Positions 1 to 4,351 of a stretch of 6,439 bases of DNA are shown piece by piece (position 1 is the first letter of the stretch; each line of letters opens with the position of its first letter). The notes under the pieces were generated by a model that saw nothing but the letters and a program-made list of their open reading frames with translations, had not been told where the DNA came from and searched no databases. Source of the stretch: DATHNF01 sp035486285 (GTDB lineage Bacteria > Patescibacteriota > Saccharimonadia > Saccharimonadales > UBA4665); NCBI GenBank assembly GCA_035486285.1, contig DATHNF010000009.1:1-6439 (forward strand). Reading direction: 5' to 3'. The translations under genes were made by a program, and so were the position numbers.

Positions 1-276
1 AGTATTTTCATCTTGTTGCGCTTGAGTACCAGTCACGGTAACAGCTATATTATCCAATATCGTTCCAATTTGGGCATTAACGACTTTAAGACTGGCAGCG
101 TTGTTGACTTGTTGGGCTTCATTGCCTTTGCCGCCTTGGTGTTGGCTGTCCACACTGCTTTGAGCCTGCGGGCTTACCACATTCACCGCCAGCTAGCTAT
201 TGCCATCCTGAGCTTGGGCATCCTGTTATTGGTGCTAGCGATTATTATTAGCAACGCGTTATTGGTGCTGAGATAG
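1..276 (+). CDS. Small membrane protein, 3' part (C-terminal 91 residues)
   Basis: The frame is open to the left edge and ends at TAG 274-276, so the true start lies outside the window; the TTG at 13 is only the first possible start codon inside it. Visible residues 34-56 and 65-90 form two strongly hydrophobic segments separated by a short basic, His-rich hinge (LRAYHIHRQ), so this is the end of an integral membrane protein with at least two helices. Just before the first helix is IIQYRSNLGIND, which resembles the 'LHYn..fGID' pattern I remember from small CPR membrane proteins of about 110-130 residues of unknown function. No catalytic motif is visible. The next gene lies 67 nt downstream on the same strand with its own -10 element, so operon membership is uncertain. 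Coding status is fairly sure; function is unknown. Confidence 0.65.
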   Translation, partial: SIFILLRLSTSHGNSYIIQYRSNLGINDFKTGSVVDLLGFIAFAALVLAVHTALSLRAYHIHRQLAIAILSLGILLLVLAIIISNALLVLR

Positions 277-306
277 TTACCCCCAAAATTAGAAATTAGA
301 ACTTCC

Positions 307-323
307 AGCGCCCTTTCTGCGCT
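307..323. other. Small inverted repeat between the first two genes
   Basis: AGCGC (307-311) and GCGCT (319-323) flank a 7-nt loop. No T-tract follows on the + strand, so it is not a convincing terminator. It occupies the place where a -35 box for the downstream TATAAT would be, so it could be an operator or chance. Confidence 0.25.
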
Positions 324-331
324 ACACTAAA

Positions 332-337
332 TATAAT
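332..337 (+). promoter_or_regulatory. Consensus -10 box placing transcription start at the glycosyltransferase ATG
   Basis: A perfect TATAAT ends 6 nt before the ATG at 344, so transcription would begin on or within a base or two of the start codon. No Shine-Dalgarno-like purine run precedes the ATG. No good -35 is seen: 309-314 reads CGCCCT. The simplest reading is a leaderless mRNA, though AT-rich coincidence cannot be excluded. Confidence 0.5.
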
Positions 338-343
338 ATACGT

Positions 344-2020
344 ATGACCGATATCGAAATCCCGTTCGAGAAAGACCGCCACGGCCACTACCGTTTCTTC
401 GAAATCCTGCCCGGCACATTGAGCTGGAGCTTGCTACTGTTGCCAGTGGTCTTGAGCATTATTAGTGCCACGGCAGCAGTTTTCTTTGTACTCCTCTATC
501 TGTTAATTTTCTTCGTGCAGTCTATAGCCTATGCCACCCGGGCAATAGCCGGCTATCGTGTTATGAAGCAACACATGAAGCTCGACTGGAACGGCTTGGC
601 CGCCGATATTGACGCGGGCAAAGTATTACCCGCCCATATCACCCGGCCGCGCTGGCATCTCAAAAACCTTCGTCTTCTTGGCACCCGGGCGATCCCGGTC
701 AAACCGAGCGAATTATGGCAAGCTGTCATCATAGCCACCGTTAATGAGAGCAGGGAAGTACTGGAACCGACCATCCAGGCAGTAATAAATGCCGATTACG
801 ATAGCCAAAAGATCATCCTGGTGATTGCCTACGAAGGCCGCGCCGGCCGCCCGGCCGAACAGCGTGTCCAGGAATTGCTCAAGCTCTACGGTGACAAATT
901 CCATCACGCCATGGCCGTCAAACACCCGCCTAATATCCCCGGTGAGGTAGTAGGCAAGGGCGGCAATGTCACCCACGCCGGTCGGGCGCTGGAACGCTAT
1001 CTCAAGCAGGAAAAACTCGACCCCACCAGGGTTATTGTCACCACCCTGGACGCCGATAACCGTCCCGACAAACGCTACTTTGCAGCCCTCAGCTACTTAT
1101 ACTGCGTAGTACCCAACCCGCTGCGCGCTTCCTACCAGCCGCTGCCAATGTTCACTAACAATATTTGGGATGCCCCTACACTGATGCGTGTTATCGCCAC
1201 TGGTAACAACTTGTTCTATATTGTTGGCACGCAGCGTCTGCATACCATCCGCAACTTTTCGGCCCACGCCCAACCGATGAGCGCTCTGATTGACATGAAC
1301 TTCTGGAGCACCCGGACGATTGTCGAGGACGGCCACCATTTCTGGCGCTCCTACTTCCGCTATGACGGCGACTACCGCGTCTATCCCCTAAGTATCCCGA
1401 TTTATCAGGATGCTGTCTTGGCTGATGGCTACTTCAAGACCTTCAAAGCCCAGTTCTACCAACTGCGCCGCTGGACCTACGGCGCTTCCGATATCGCCTT
1501 CATCGCCGACAAAGGTTTCTGGCATAAGAACACAATCCCCAAGGCAGACGTCGTGGCCAAACTATGGCGTAGCCTTGTCGGGCATGTTACCTGGGCGACC
1601 GGCACTATACTAGCCCTAGGCGCTGCCTTTATCCCTCCCTTATTGCACCCCCAAAGCCTAGCAGCCAATGAACTACCCCTGATCGTCAGCCGCATCCAGC
1701 GCATCGGTATCGTGGGCTTGCTAGTACTCGTATACGTCTGTTTAGTGACTTTGCCACCCCGGCCGGCCCGCTACAAACGTCACCGCTCTTTATTCATGGT
1801 CTTACAATGGGGGCTTACACCGGTGAGCAGTATCGGCTTCGGCTCACTCGCCGCCTTCAACTCCCAAACCCGCCTGATGTTCAAGTGGTACCTCAGCCGC
1901 TTCGACGTTACCGAGCACGCCGTCATTACTACCACTGGTCAAACCCACTCATCCGAAGCCGATCCAGGGAAGGTGAAGAAAACCAGGAACTGGCGCCGCC
2001 TTTTCAAGAAACACAAGTAA
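344..2020 (+). CDS. Membrane-embedded family 2 glycosyltransferase (processive type)
   Basis: The 558-residue protein has two predicted N-terminal helices (about 27-43 and 45-64), a cytosolic GT-A catalytic domain (about 120-390), three C-terminal hydrophobic segments (about 412-434, 451-470, 482-505) and a very basic tail (KVKKTRNWRRLFKKHK). The catalytic signature is complete: nucleotide-binding start VIIATVNES (128-136), GKGGN (204-208), DAD at 236-238, EDG at 328-330 and QLRRW at 373-377, matching the D, DxD, (E)D and QxxRW set of cellulose/chitin/hyaluronan synthase-like GT2 enzymes. It should therefore transfer sugars from a nucleotide sugar at the inner membrane face and may pass a polymer through its helices. 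Substrate and product cannot be read from the sequence; I would not call it cellulose synthase, and no PilZ domain or bcsB-like partner is visible. The start at 344 gives natural N-terminal residues before the first helix. Its downstream neighbour is convergent, with no clear terminator in the 88-nt gap. Confidence 0.9.
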   Translation: MTDIEIPFEKDRHGHYRFFEILPGTLSWSLLLLPVVLSIISATAAVFFVLLYLLIFFVQSIAYATRAIAGYRVMKQHMKLDWNGLAADIDAGKVLPAHITRPRWHLKNLRLLGTRAIPVKPSELWQAVIIATVNESREVLEPTIQAVINADYDSQKIILVIAYEGRAGRPAEQRVQELLKLYGDKFHHAMAVKHPPNIPGEVVGKGGNVTHAGRALERYLKQEKLDPTRVIVTTLDADNRPDKRYFAALSYLYCVVPNPLRASYQPLPMFTNNIWDAPTLMRVIATGNNLFYIVGTQRLHTIRNFSAHAQPMSALIDMNFWSTRTIVEDGHHFWRSYFRYDGDYRVYPLSIPIYQDAVLADGYFKTFKAQFYQLRRWTYGASDIAFIADKGFWHKNTIPKADVVAKLWRSLVGHVTWATGTILALGAAFIPPLLHPQSLAANELPLIVSRIQRIGIVGLLVLVYVCLVTLPPRPARYKRHRSLFMVLQWGLTPVSSIGFGSLAAFNSQTRLMFKWYLSRFDVTEHAVITTTGQTHSSEADPGKVKKTRNWRRLFKKHK

Positions 2021-2108
2021 GACATCAAAAGCTATCGCTCAAACTTGCACTTCCAATACTGATCCAGGTAAAAATAAAGAGCTATTTAACCTCGTTCTAA
2101 CTTTAGAG

Positions 2109-2378
2109 CTATAGGTCGTAAGGGTATTCGTTACGGGGGCCTACATACTTTGGCACTGAGCGCAACGCAAGCGTGCCTTCATCAATAGCTTGCTGGACGC
2201 TCTCCGGATGAGGCACGACCCCGACATCCGCAGACGCGACTTCCAGAGGCCCAAGATACCATAGGGGTTCGCTTCCTGCTGGCAGGCTACGCATTACGCT
2301 TGCCGGTATTCGCGCTCTATCAGATGGATTACTTTGCTCTAACCTTTTGGTGCTCATGCTACAAGTATACGCCACCAA
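2109..2378 (-). CDS. Small protein of unknown function downstream of nrdR
   Basis: The open frame begins at TTG 2378 (89 residues) and ends at TAG 2111-2109. An ATG at 2357 would give an 82-residue protein beginning MSTKRLEQSNPSD, which I consider equally likely because neither start has a clear ribosome binding site. No membrane segment, signal peptide, cysteine pair or family motif is visible; the middle (LPAGSEPLWYLGPLEVASADVG) and the C-terminus (KYVGPRNEYPYDL) look like ordinary globular sequence. It lies 9 nt after the nrdR stop on the same strand, so it is probably translated from the nrdR transcript. I do not recognise the family. The alternative is that it is a chance frame in the convergent region, but no competing plus-strand frame explains the interval. 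Confidence 0.5.
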   Translation of the reverse strand: MVAYTCSMSTKRLEQSNPSDRARIPASVMRSLPAGSEPLWYLGPLEVASADVGVVPHPESVQQAIDEGTLALRSVPKYVGPRNEYPYDL

Positions 2379-2387
2379 TCAAAGGTT

Positions 2388-2792
2388 TTAGGCCTTATGA
2401 AAGGCTTGGTAGTGCACACTGGCGGCCTTATCGAACCGGTTGAGAGCCACATGAGCAACCCGAGCTACGGCCTGACGATCAACAACTCCATTCTCGGCTA
2501 GCGCTGAGACTTTCCTAATAATTGTATCGGTAAGCCCTCCAGCGTCGCTGAGAGCGTTCGGACGATGCTGACAGCTCCGATAGAGGCTCATGAACAGTTT
2601 ATCGCGCGAAAACGGCTGTAATGCGCCCGACGCATCTTTGATAGACCAAACCGCGCCATACTGAACTGTTTCTTCAGTAGTGAAGATGGCACGACACTTG
2701 AGACACTGCCGCCGCCGCCACACCTGGTTCATCCGCCGCTGAGAGCGAGAGTTAATAACCTGTGTCTTGTTACCGCAGTGTATACAAACCAT
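2388..2792 (-). CDS. nrdR: NrdR-like transcriptional repressor of ribonucleotide reductase genes
   Basis: NrdR proteins bind NrdR boxes in front of ribonucleotide reductase operons and respond to ATP/dATP through an ATP-cone. The 134-residue product has the N-terminal zinc ribbon (C3-x2-C6 and C30-x2-C33) with the basic stretch RRMNQVWRRRQ between the pairs, then FTTEE, then an ATP-cone-like region (about 48-130) with SIKDASGALQPFSRDKL aligning to the usual 'kkDG..epFdr.Kl' segment. It is somewhat shorter than the usual 150 or so residues, and the C-terminus (KAASVHYQAFHKA) diverges from the canonical 'VAYVRFASVYR'. The start MVCIHCG is family-typical. A palindrome matching the NrdR box core overlaps the start codon, which suggests self-repression. 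The family call is firm; a strictly RNR-specific role is inferred. Confidence 0.85.
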   Translation of the reverse strand: MVCIHCGNKTQVINSRSQRRMNQVWRRRQCLKCRAIFTTEETVQYGAVWSIKDASGALQPFSRDKLFMSLYRSCQHRPNALSDAGGLTDTIIRKVSALAENGVVDRQAVARVAHVALNRFDKAASVHYQAFHKA

Positions 2793-2808
2793 GTCAACAT
2801 ATTGACAT
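2791..2808. promoter_or_regulatory. Putative NrdR box overlapping the nrdR start codon
   Basis: ATGTCAACATATTGACAT is an 18-bp palindrome with a single mismatched pair (2798/2801). Its central ten bases CAACATATTG (2795-2804) match 9 of 10 positions of the general NrdR-box core CWATATATWG as I recall it, although the outer flanks differ from the 'aca...tgt' consensus. Bases 2791 and 2792 belong to the nrdR ATG on the minus strand. Only one good copy is visible, whereas NrdR boxes usually come in pairs; an 8-bp palindrome TGTATACA at 2779-2786 inside the gene is a weak second candidate. Confidence 0.5.
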
Positions 2809-2854
2809 ACAGCAATTAAAAACGCTAGTGGATAAGTCCACGAAATTTAGTGGA

Positions 2855-2889
2855 AAAGAAAAGCCCGGGAGGCTGCTAGCTATCCCGGG
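2855..2889 (-). terminator. Intrinsic terminator upstream of nrdR (minus strand)
   Basis: On the minus strand CCCGGGA (2889-2883) pairs perfectly with TCCCGGG (2870-2864) around a 12-nt loop, followed by CTTTTCTTTT (2863-2854). It would stop transcripts coming from the tRNA-Val/139-residue gene before nrdR, so nrdR needs its own promoter between 2793 and 2854. The plus strand lacks a T-tract after the stem. Confidence 0.65.
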
Positions 2890-2922
2890 TTATTGTGCGA
2901 CTATACCCTTGGCCAAATTACT

Positions 2923-3087
2923 TTATGGCGGGTGTGGGGCGGAGTCGGCGAATGCGGTTGTTCTGAGGGTTCGAGGAGATAAGTTCCTCATAAAACAGCT
3001 GGAAAGCATCCAAAGGGCTCTTGTTACGAATACCAACACGTCCTTGTTTAACCGATCAAGCCTATCAAAAAAACACATACCAGTCAA
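2923..3087 (-). CDS. Possible small ORF, 51-54 residues (doubtful)
   Basis: On the minus strand, a TTG at 3087 is preceded by GGGGG (3097-3093) at a 5-nt spacing, and an in-frame ATG follows at 3078; the frame closes at TAA 2925-2923. The 51-residue product from the ATG begins MCFFDRLDRLNKDVL and contains a moderately hydrophobic stretch (VLVFVTRALWMLSSCF), but the C-terminal half is Pro/Thr/Ala-rich and undistinguished. It sits between the 139-residue gene and the nrdR terminator on the same strand. No family is recognised, and a chance frame is the most likely alternative. Confidence 0.18.
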   Translation of the reverse strand: MTGMCFFDRLDRLNKDVLVFVTRALWMLSSCFMRNLSPRTLRTTAFADSAPHPP

Positions 3088-3143
3088 TACTTCCCCCTAA
3101 ATGCTAGTGCTTATAGCCCATAGCTATCCTCTTGTAGGCAAGG

Positions 3144-3563
3144 CTAGGTGTGGGCAGGTAGAAAGTAACCGGCCTCTAAGGGTTTATATATGCCTTGAGC
3201 CGGTGCGAAGATTATCCCCGATGACCTGACAATACGGTTTTTGGCTTTCATTCTCAGCGGCCTACCTTCTTTATTCAAAGGTACAATCTGAGTGCTGACC
3301 GGATCCCTCCAGCAGAAAAGGTAGCCTATGATGCGCTTGAGAGATTCATCTTCGTCCAGAAATCCTTTGGGCTGGACCCCAAGTCTCCCAAGGCGGACCA
3401 GGTAGTCTGCCGCATAAATGGCTTCGGATGGTTGCTTAACAATTAGTCGGGCATGATAATCAGGCCCACTGGCAAGCTCATCATAGGGCAGGCATTGGCC
3501 GCGTTCTTGCGTGTAGCGCCGATGCGCCACCTCTTGAATAGGTGCAATATTTCTAAATGACAT
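3144..3563 (-). CDS. Protein of unknown function (139 residues) directly after tRNA-Val
   Basis: The frame runs from ATG 3563 to TAG 3146-3144. The product is soluble-looking: no membrane segment, no signal peptide, no cysteine clusters. It has a charged N-terminal third (EVAHRRYTQERG), a middle with alternating hydrophobic and charged residues (PSEAIYAADYLVRLGRLG, DEDESLKRIIGYLFCW) and a basic C-terminal part (LRMKAKNRIVRSSG). I recognise no family or catalytic motif. The ATG lies 17 nt after the encoded CCA end of tRNA-Val on the same strand with no terminator and no clear Shine-Dalgarno in between, so the mRNA probably arises by 3' processing of a tRNA-mRNA cotranscript, or from a promoter inside the tRNA gene. 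Transcription is expected to end at the hairpin near 2864-2889. The length of uninterrupted frame and residue composition support a real gene. Confidence 0.6.
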   Translation of the reverse strand: MSFRNIAPIQEVAHRRYTQERGQCLPYDELASGPDYHARLIVKQPSEAIYAADYLVRLGRLGVQPKGFLDEDESLKRIIGYLFCWRDPVSTQIVPLNKEGRPLRMKAKNRIVRSSGIIFAPAQGIYKPLEAGYFLPAHT

Positions 3564-3579
3564 GTAACAGGGTTAAAAT

Positions 3580-3656
3580 TGGTGGGCGATATAGGATTCG
3601 AACCTATCACCTCCGCAACGTCAATGCGGCGCTCTAGCCAAATGAGCTAATCGCCC
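3580..3656 (-). tRNA. tRNA-Val (anticodon GAC)
   Basis: The minus strand folds into a complete cloverleaf of 77 nt: acceptor GGGCGAT/ATCGCCC, TA at positions 8-9, D-arm GCTC/GAGC with GG in the loop, anticodon stem CCGCA/TGCGG with loop TTGACGT (anticodon GAC at loop positions 3-5), a 5-nt variable loop, T-arm ATAGG/CCTAT with loop TTCGAAT, discriminator A and an encoded CCA. It reads GUC and GUU valine codons. A strong hairpin terminator abuts its 5' side, and a protein gene follows 17 nt after its 3' end. Confidence 0.97.
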
Positions 3657-3657
3657 C

Positions 3658-3681
3658 AAAAAGCCAAGGTCTTGGCTTTTT
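3658..3681. terminator. Bidirectional terminator-like hairpin abutting the tRNA 5' end
   Basis: AAAAAGCCAAG (3658-3668) and CTTGGCTTTTT (3671-3681) are perfect complements around GT, giving a GC-containing stem with five T on either strand. On the minus strand its T-tract ends two bases before tRNA-Val G1, so it would stop minus-strand transcripts arriving from 3700-3810 just before the tRNA. On the plus strand there is no obvious gene for it to terminate. It could also act as a 5' processing or attenuation element for the tRNA. Confidence 0.7.
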
Positions 3682-3701
3682 GTAGCAGCGAACGAAGTGT
3701 C
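3678..3701. repeat. Degenerate 24-bp direct repeat, copy 1
   Basis: TTTTGTAG at the left and GAAGTGTC at the right are identical to copy 2 at 3762-3785; 20 of 24 positions agree without gaps. The left end overlaps the T-tract of the terminator hairpin. Confidence 0.6.
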
Positions 3702-3977
3702 TTCCATAAAACAGGAATAACTTTGTGCGCCAGCTACGAATTATTAAGTTCCGGTGGCATATTTTGTAGACACGAGCGAAGTGTCCCGAGGAAGCCTAAT
3801 ACTCGTCCTAACAGATTATAACGTACAGGAATTTGTCTTGAAGCGCAACTGTTAGACAGGGGCAGTAGCACGATTATTAGAATCTAACGTCAACAGTGAC
3901 GTCATAACGAGAATAGTTTTCCCCATTGAAAATGTCGGAATTACAGCATAAATAGGCTAGCCTTATAGTGCTAACCT
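3682..3977. other. Intergenic stretch with hairpins and no protein gene
   Basis: No credible coding frame on either strand. Besides the two direct repeats there are inverted repeats at 3805-3814/3849-3857 (CTAACAG...CTGTTAG) and 3887-3892/3897-3902 (ACGTCA-acag-TGACGT), and a minus-strand TATAAT (3820-3815). I do not recognise a known RNA family. Confidence 0.5.
3762..3785. repeat. Degenerate 24-bp direct repeat, copy 2
   Basis: Matches copy 1 (3678-3701) at 20 of 24 positions, offset by 84 bp. This copy forms a hairpin GACAC-gagcgaa-GTGTC (3769-3785). The GAGCGAAG core is typical of dispersed palindromic intergenic repeats in many uncultivated bacteria. Confidence 0.6.
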
Positions 3978-3986
3978 TGTTATGAT
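3978..3986 (+). promoter_or_regulatory. Possible extended -10 promoter for a small RNA
   Basis: TGTTATGAT reads as an extended -10 (TG-n-TATGAT). No good -35 is visible at 3958-3963 (TAGCCT). It would start transcription near 3993, about 75 nt before an intrinsic terminator. Confidence 0.35.
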
Positions 3987-3992
3987 ACTCAG

Positions 3993-4069
3993 TCGAGGCG
4001 AAGTTTTGACGAGATTGTTTTCTCTCAATAAGCGGTTGAATGACATGCGAGATCACTCAACCGCTTTTT
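3993..4069 (+). ncRNA. Candidate small RNA upstream of the thrS leader
   Basis: Between the possible extended -10 promoter and the terminator at 4030-4069 is a ~77-nt segment with two hairpins: TTGA-c-GAGA-ttgttt-TCTC-TCAA, then the terminator stem itself. An ATG at 3982 opens a 33-codon frame to 4083, but it runs through the terminator, so a peptide is unlikely. No known RNA family is recognised. It could instead be a first attenuator in front of the thrS leader. Confidence 0.35.
4030..4069 (+). terminator. Intrinsic terminator before the thrS leader promoter
   Basis: AAGCGGTTGA (4030-4039) pairs perfectly with TCAACCGCTT (4057-4066), with a further TGA/TCA inside, and runs directly into TTTTT (4065-4069). 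This is a strong plus-strand terminator although no upstream plus-strand protein gene lies within 2 kb, which implies a short upstream transcript. Its T-tract overlaps the -35 of the next promoter. Confidence 0.8.
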
Positions 4070-4096
4070 GTTTGGCCCTTTAGGCGGTGTTATACT
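4068..4096 (+). promoter_or_regulatory. Promoter of the thrS leader
   Basis: TTGTTT (4068-4073), a 17-nt spacer and TATACT (4091-4096) form a plausible sigma70-type promoter, giving transcription start near 4103 and a leader of about 350 nt before the thrS ATG. Confidence 0.6.
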
Positions 4097-4102
4097 AAGA
4101 GC

Positions 4103-4341
4103 GAGCGAGGACGTGGACTAACCAACCAGGGAGCTCCGTGGGAGTGGCAACGACGTACGTAAACGTCGGTTGCAAGAGTAAATGTCGAGGTGGAACCTCC
4201 GCACGTTATCCGGTGTAAGTTTCTTTACAGAGTATTGTTAGCATAAGCTTAATAATACTCACCTAGAACCTGGCGCTAACCGTGCAGGACCGAGACGCTT
4301 GATTGAATACCGTGCGAGAGTATTGGATCGAGTGTCTTTTT
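4103..4341 (+). ncRNA. T-box riboswitch leader of thrS (transcription attenuator)
   Basis: The sequence GAGGTGGAACC (4187-4197) matches the T-box core, whose UGGN pairs with the free NCCA end of uncharged tRNA. It folds into an antiterminator: GTC-GA-GG (4184-4190) with CC-GA-GAC (4290-4296), including a tandem GA/GA mismatch; a 7-nt bulge UGGAACC (4191-4197); then TCC-GCACG-TTA (4198-4208) with TAA-c-CGTGC-a-GGA (4277-4289). Bases 4294-4296 are also the start of the terminator stem, so the two forms are mutually exclusive. UGGA predicts a discriminator U on the sensed tRNA, presumably tRNA-Thr. The 5' domain does contain a hairpin (GCAAC-GACG/CGTC-g-GTTGC, 4147-4173) and threonine codons ACT (4117) and ACC (4121, 4125), but I cannot fold a canonical Stem I with a specifier loop. 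The antiterminator loop is unusually long (about 68 nt) and contains another hairpin (4230-4260). Confidence 0.75.
4294..4341 (+). terminator. Regulated intrinsic terminator of the thrS leader
   Basis: The arm 4294-4310 pairs with 4320-4336 over 17 positions with one G/G mismatch and three G-U wobbles, a 9-nt loop, and TTTTT at 4337-4341. It lies 110 nt before the thrS start, so the default outcome is termination unless the upstream antiterminator forms. Confidence 0.88.
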
Positions 4342-4351
4342 ATATACAATT

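Larger units (their letters stand above)
2793..3143. other. Intergenic stretch between nrdR and the 139-residue gene
   Basis: Across 351 bp I see no confident gene. It holds the outer part of the nrdR palindrome, a cluster of GTGGA/TCCAC arms (2828-2832, 2837-2841, 2850-2854) that includes a DnaA-box-like TTATCCAC on the minus strand (2835-2828), a minus-strand terminator (2864-2889), and a weak minus-strand small frame (2923-3087). A plus-strand frame running from inside nrdR to 3100 has no plausible start site or recognisable sequence. Confidence 0.5.
3658..3808 (-). ncRNA. Possible ~150-nt minus-strand RNA ending at the tRNA-proximal terminator
   Basis: A perfect TATAAT is present on the minus strand (3820-3815) with only a weak -35 (TTCAAG, 16-nt spacing). 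A transcript starting near 3808 would run through both 24-bp repeats and end at the hairpin 3681-3658. It has a GACAC/GTGTC hairpin (3769-3785) and no ORF longer than a few codons before a stop. No RNA family is recognised. Alternatively this is simply the long leader of tRNA-Val. Confidence 0.25.

Noticed and set aside
1807..2100. Plus-strand 97-codon frame at the end of the glycosyltransferase gene
   Set aside because: It overlaps the C-terminal coding region of the glycosyltransferase in another frame and gives a low-complexity, basic product; a shadow frame.
2021..2108. Three AGCTAT repeats in the convergent spacer as a terminator or repeat element
   Set aside because: The copies are short, unevenly spaced and do not form a stable hairpin with a T-tract.
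2960..2996. TTCGA motif suggestive of a tRNA T-loop on the plus strand
   Set aside because: The flanking bases do not form a T-stem and no acceptor, D or anticodon arms can be found.
2762..3100. Plus-strand 112-codon open frame from inside nrdR to the 139-residue gene
   Set aside because: It begins antisense within nrdR, has no ribosome binding site, runs through the operator and terminator, and its product has no recognisable sequence.
3657..3757. Minus-strand frame MPPELNNS-TAG-LAHKVIPVL... with an in-frame TAG, as a recoded or broken small gene
   Set aside because: No TAG recoding is known in this lineage, several genes here end in TAG, and the frame runs through the terminator into the tRNA.
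3982..4083. 33-codon plus-strand frame ahead of the thrS promoter
   Set aside because: It runs through an intrinsic terminator hairpin, has no ribosome binding site, and its ATG sits inside the proposed -10 element.
4182..4241. Possible 19-codon leader peptide in the thrS leader
   Set aside because: It has only two threonine codons and no run of them, no good ribosome binding site, and its bases are explained by the T-box antiterminator; leader-peptide attenuation is unlikely.
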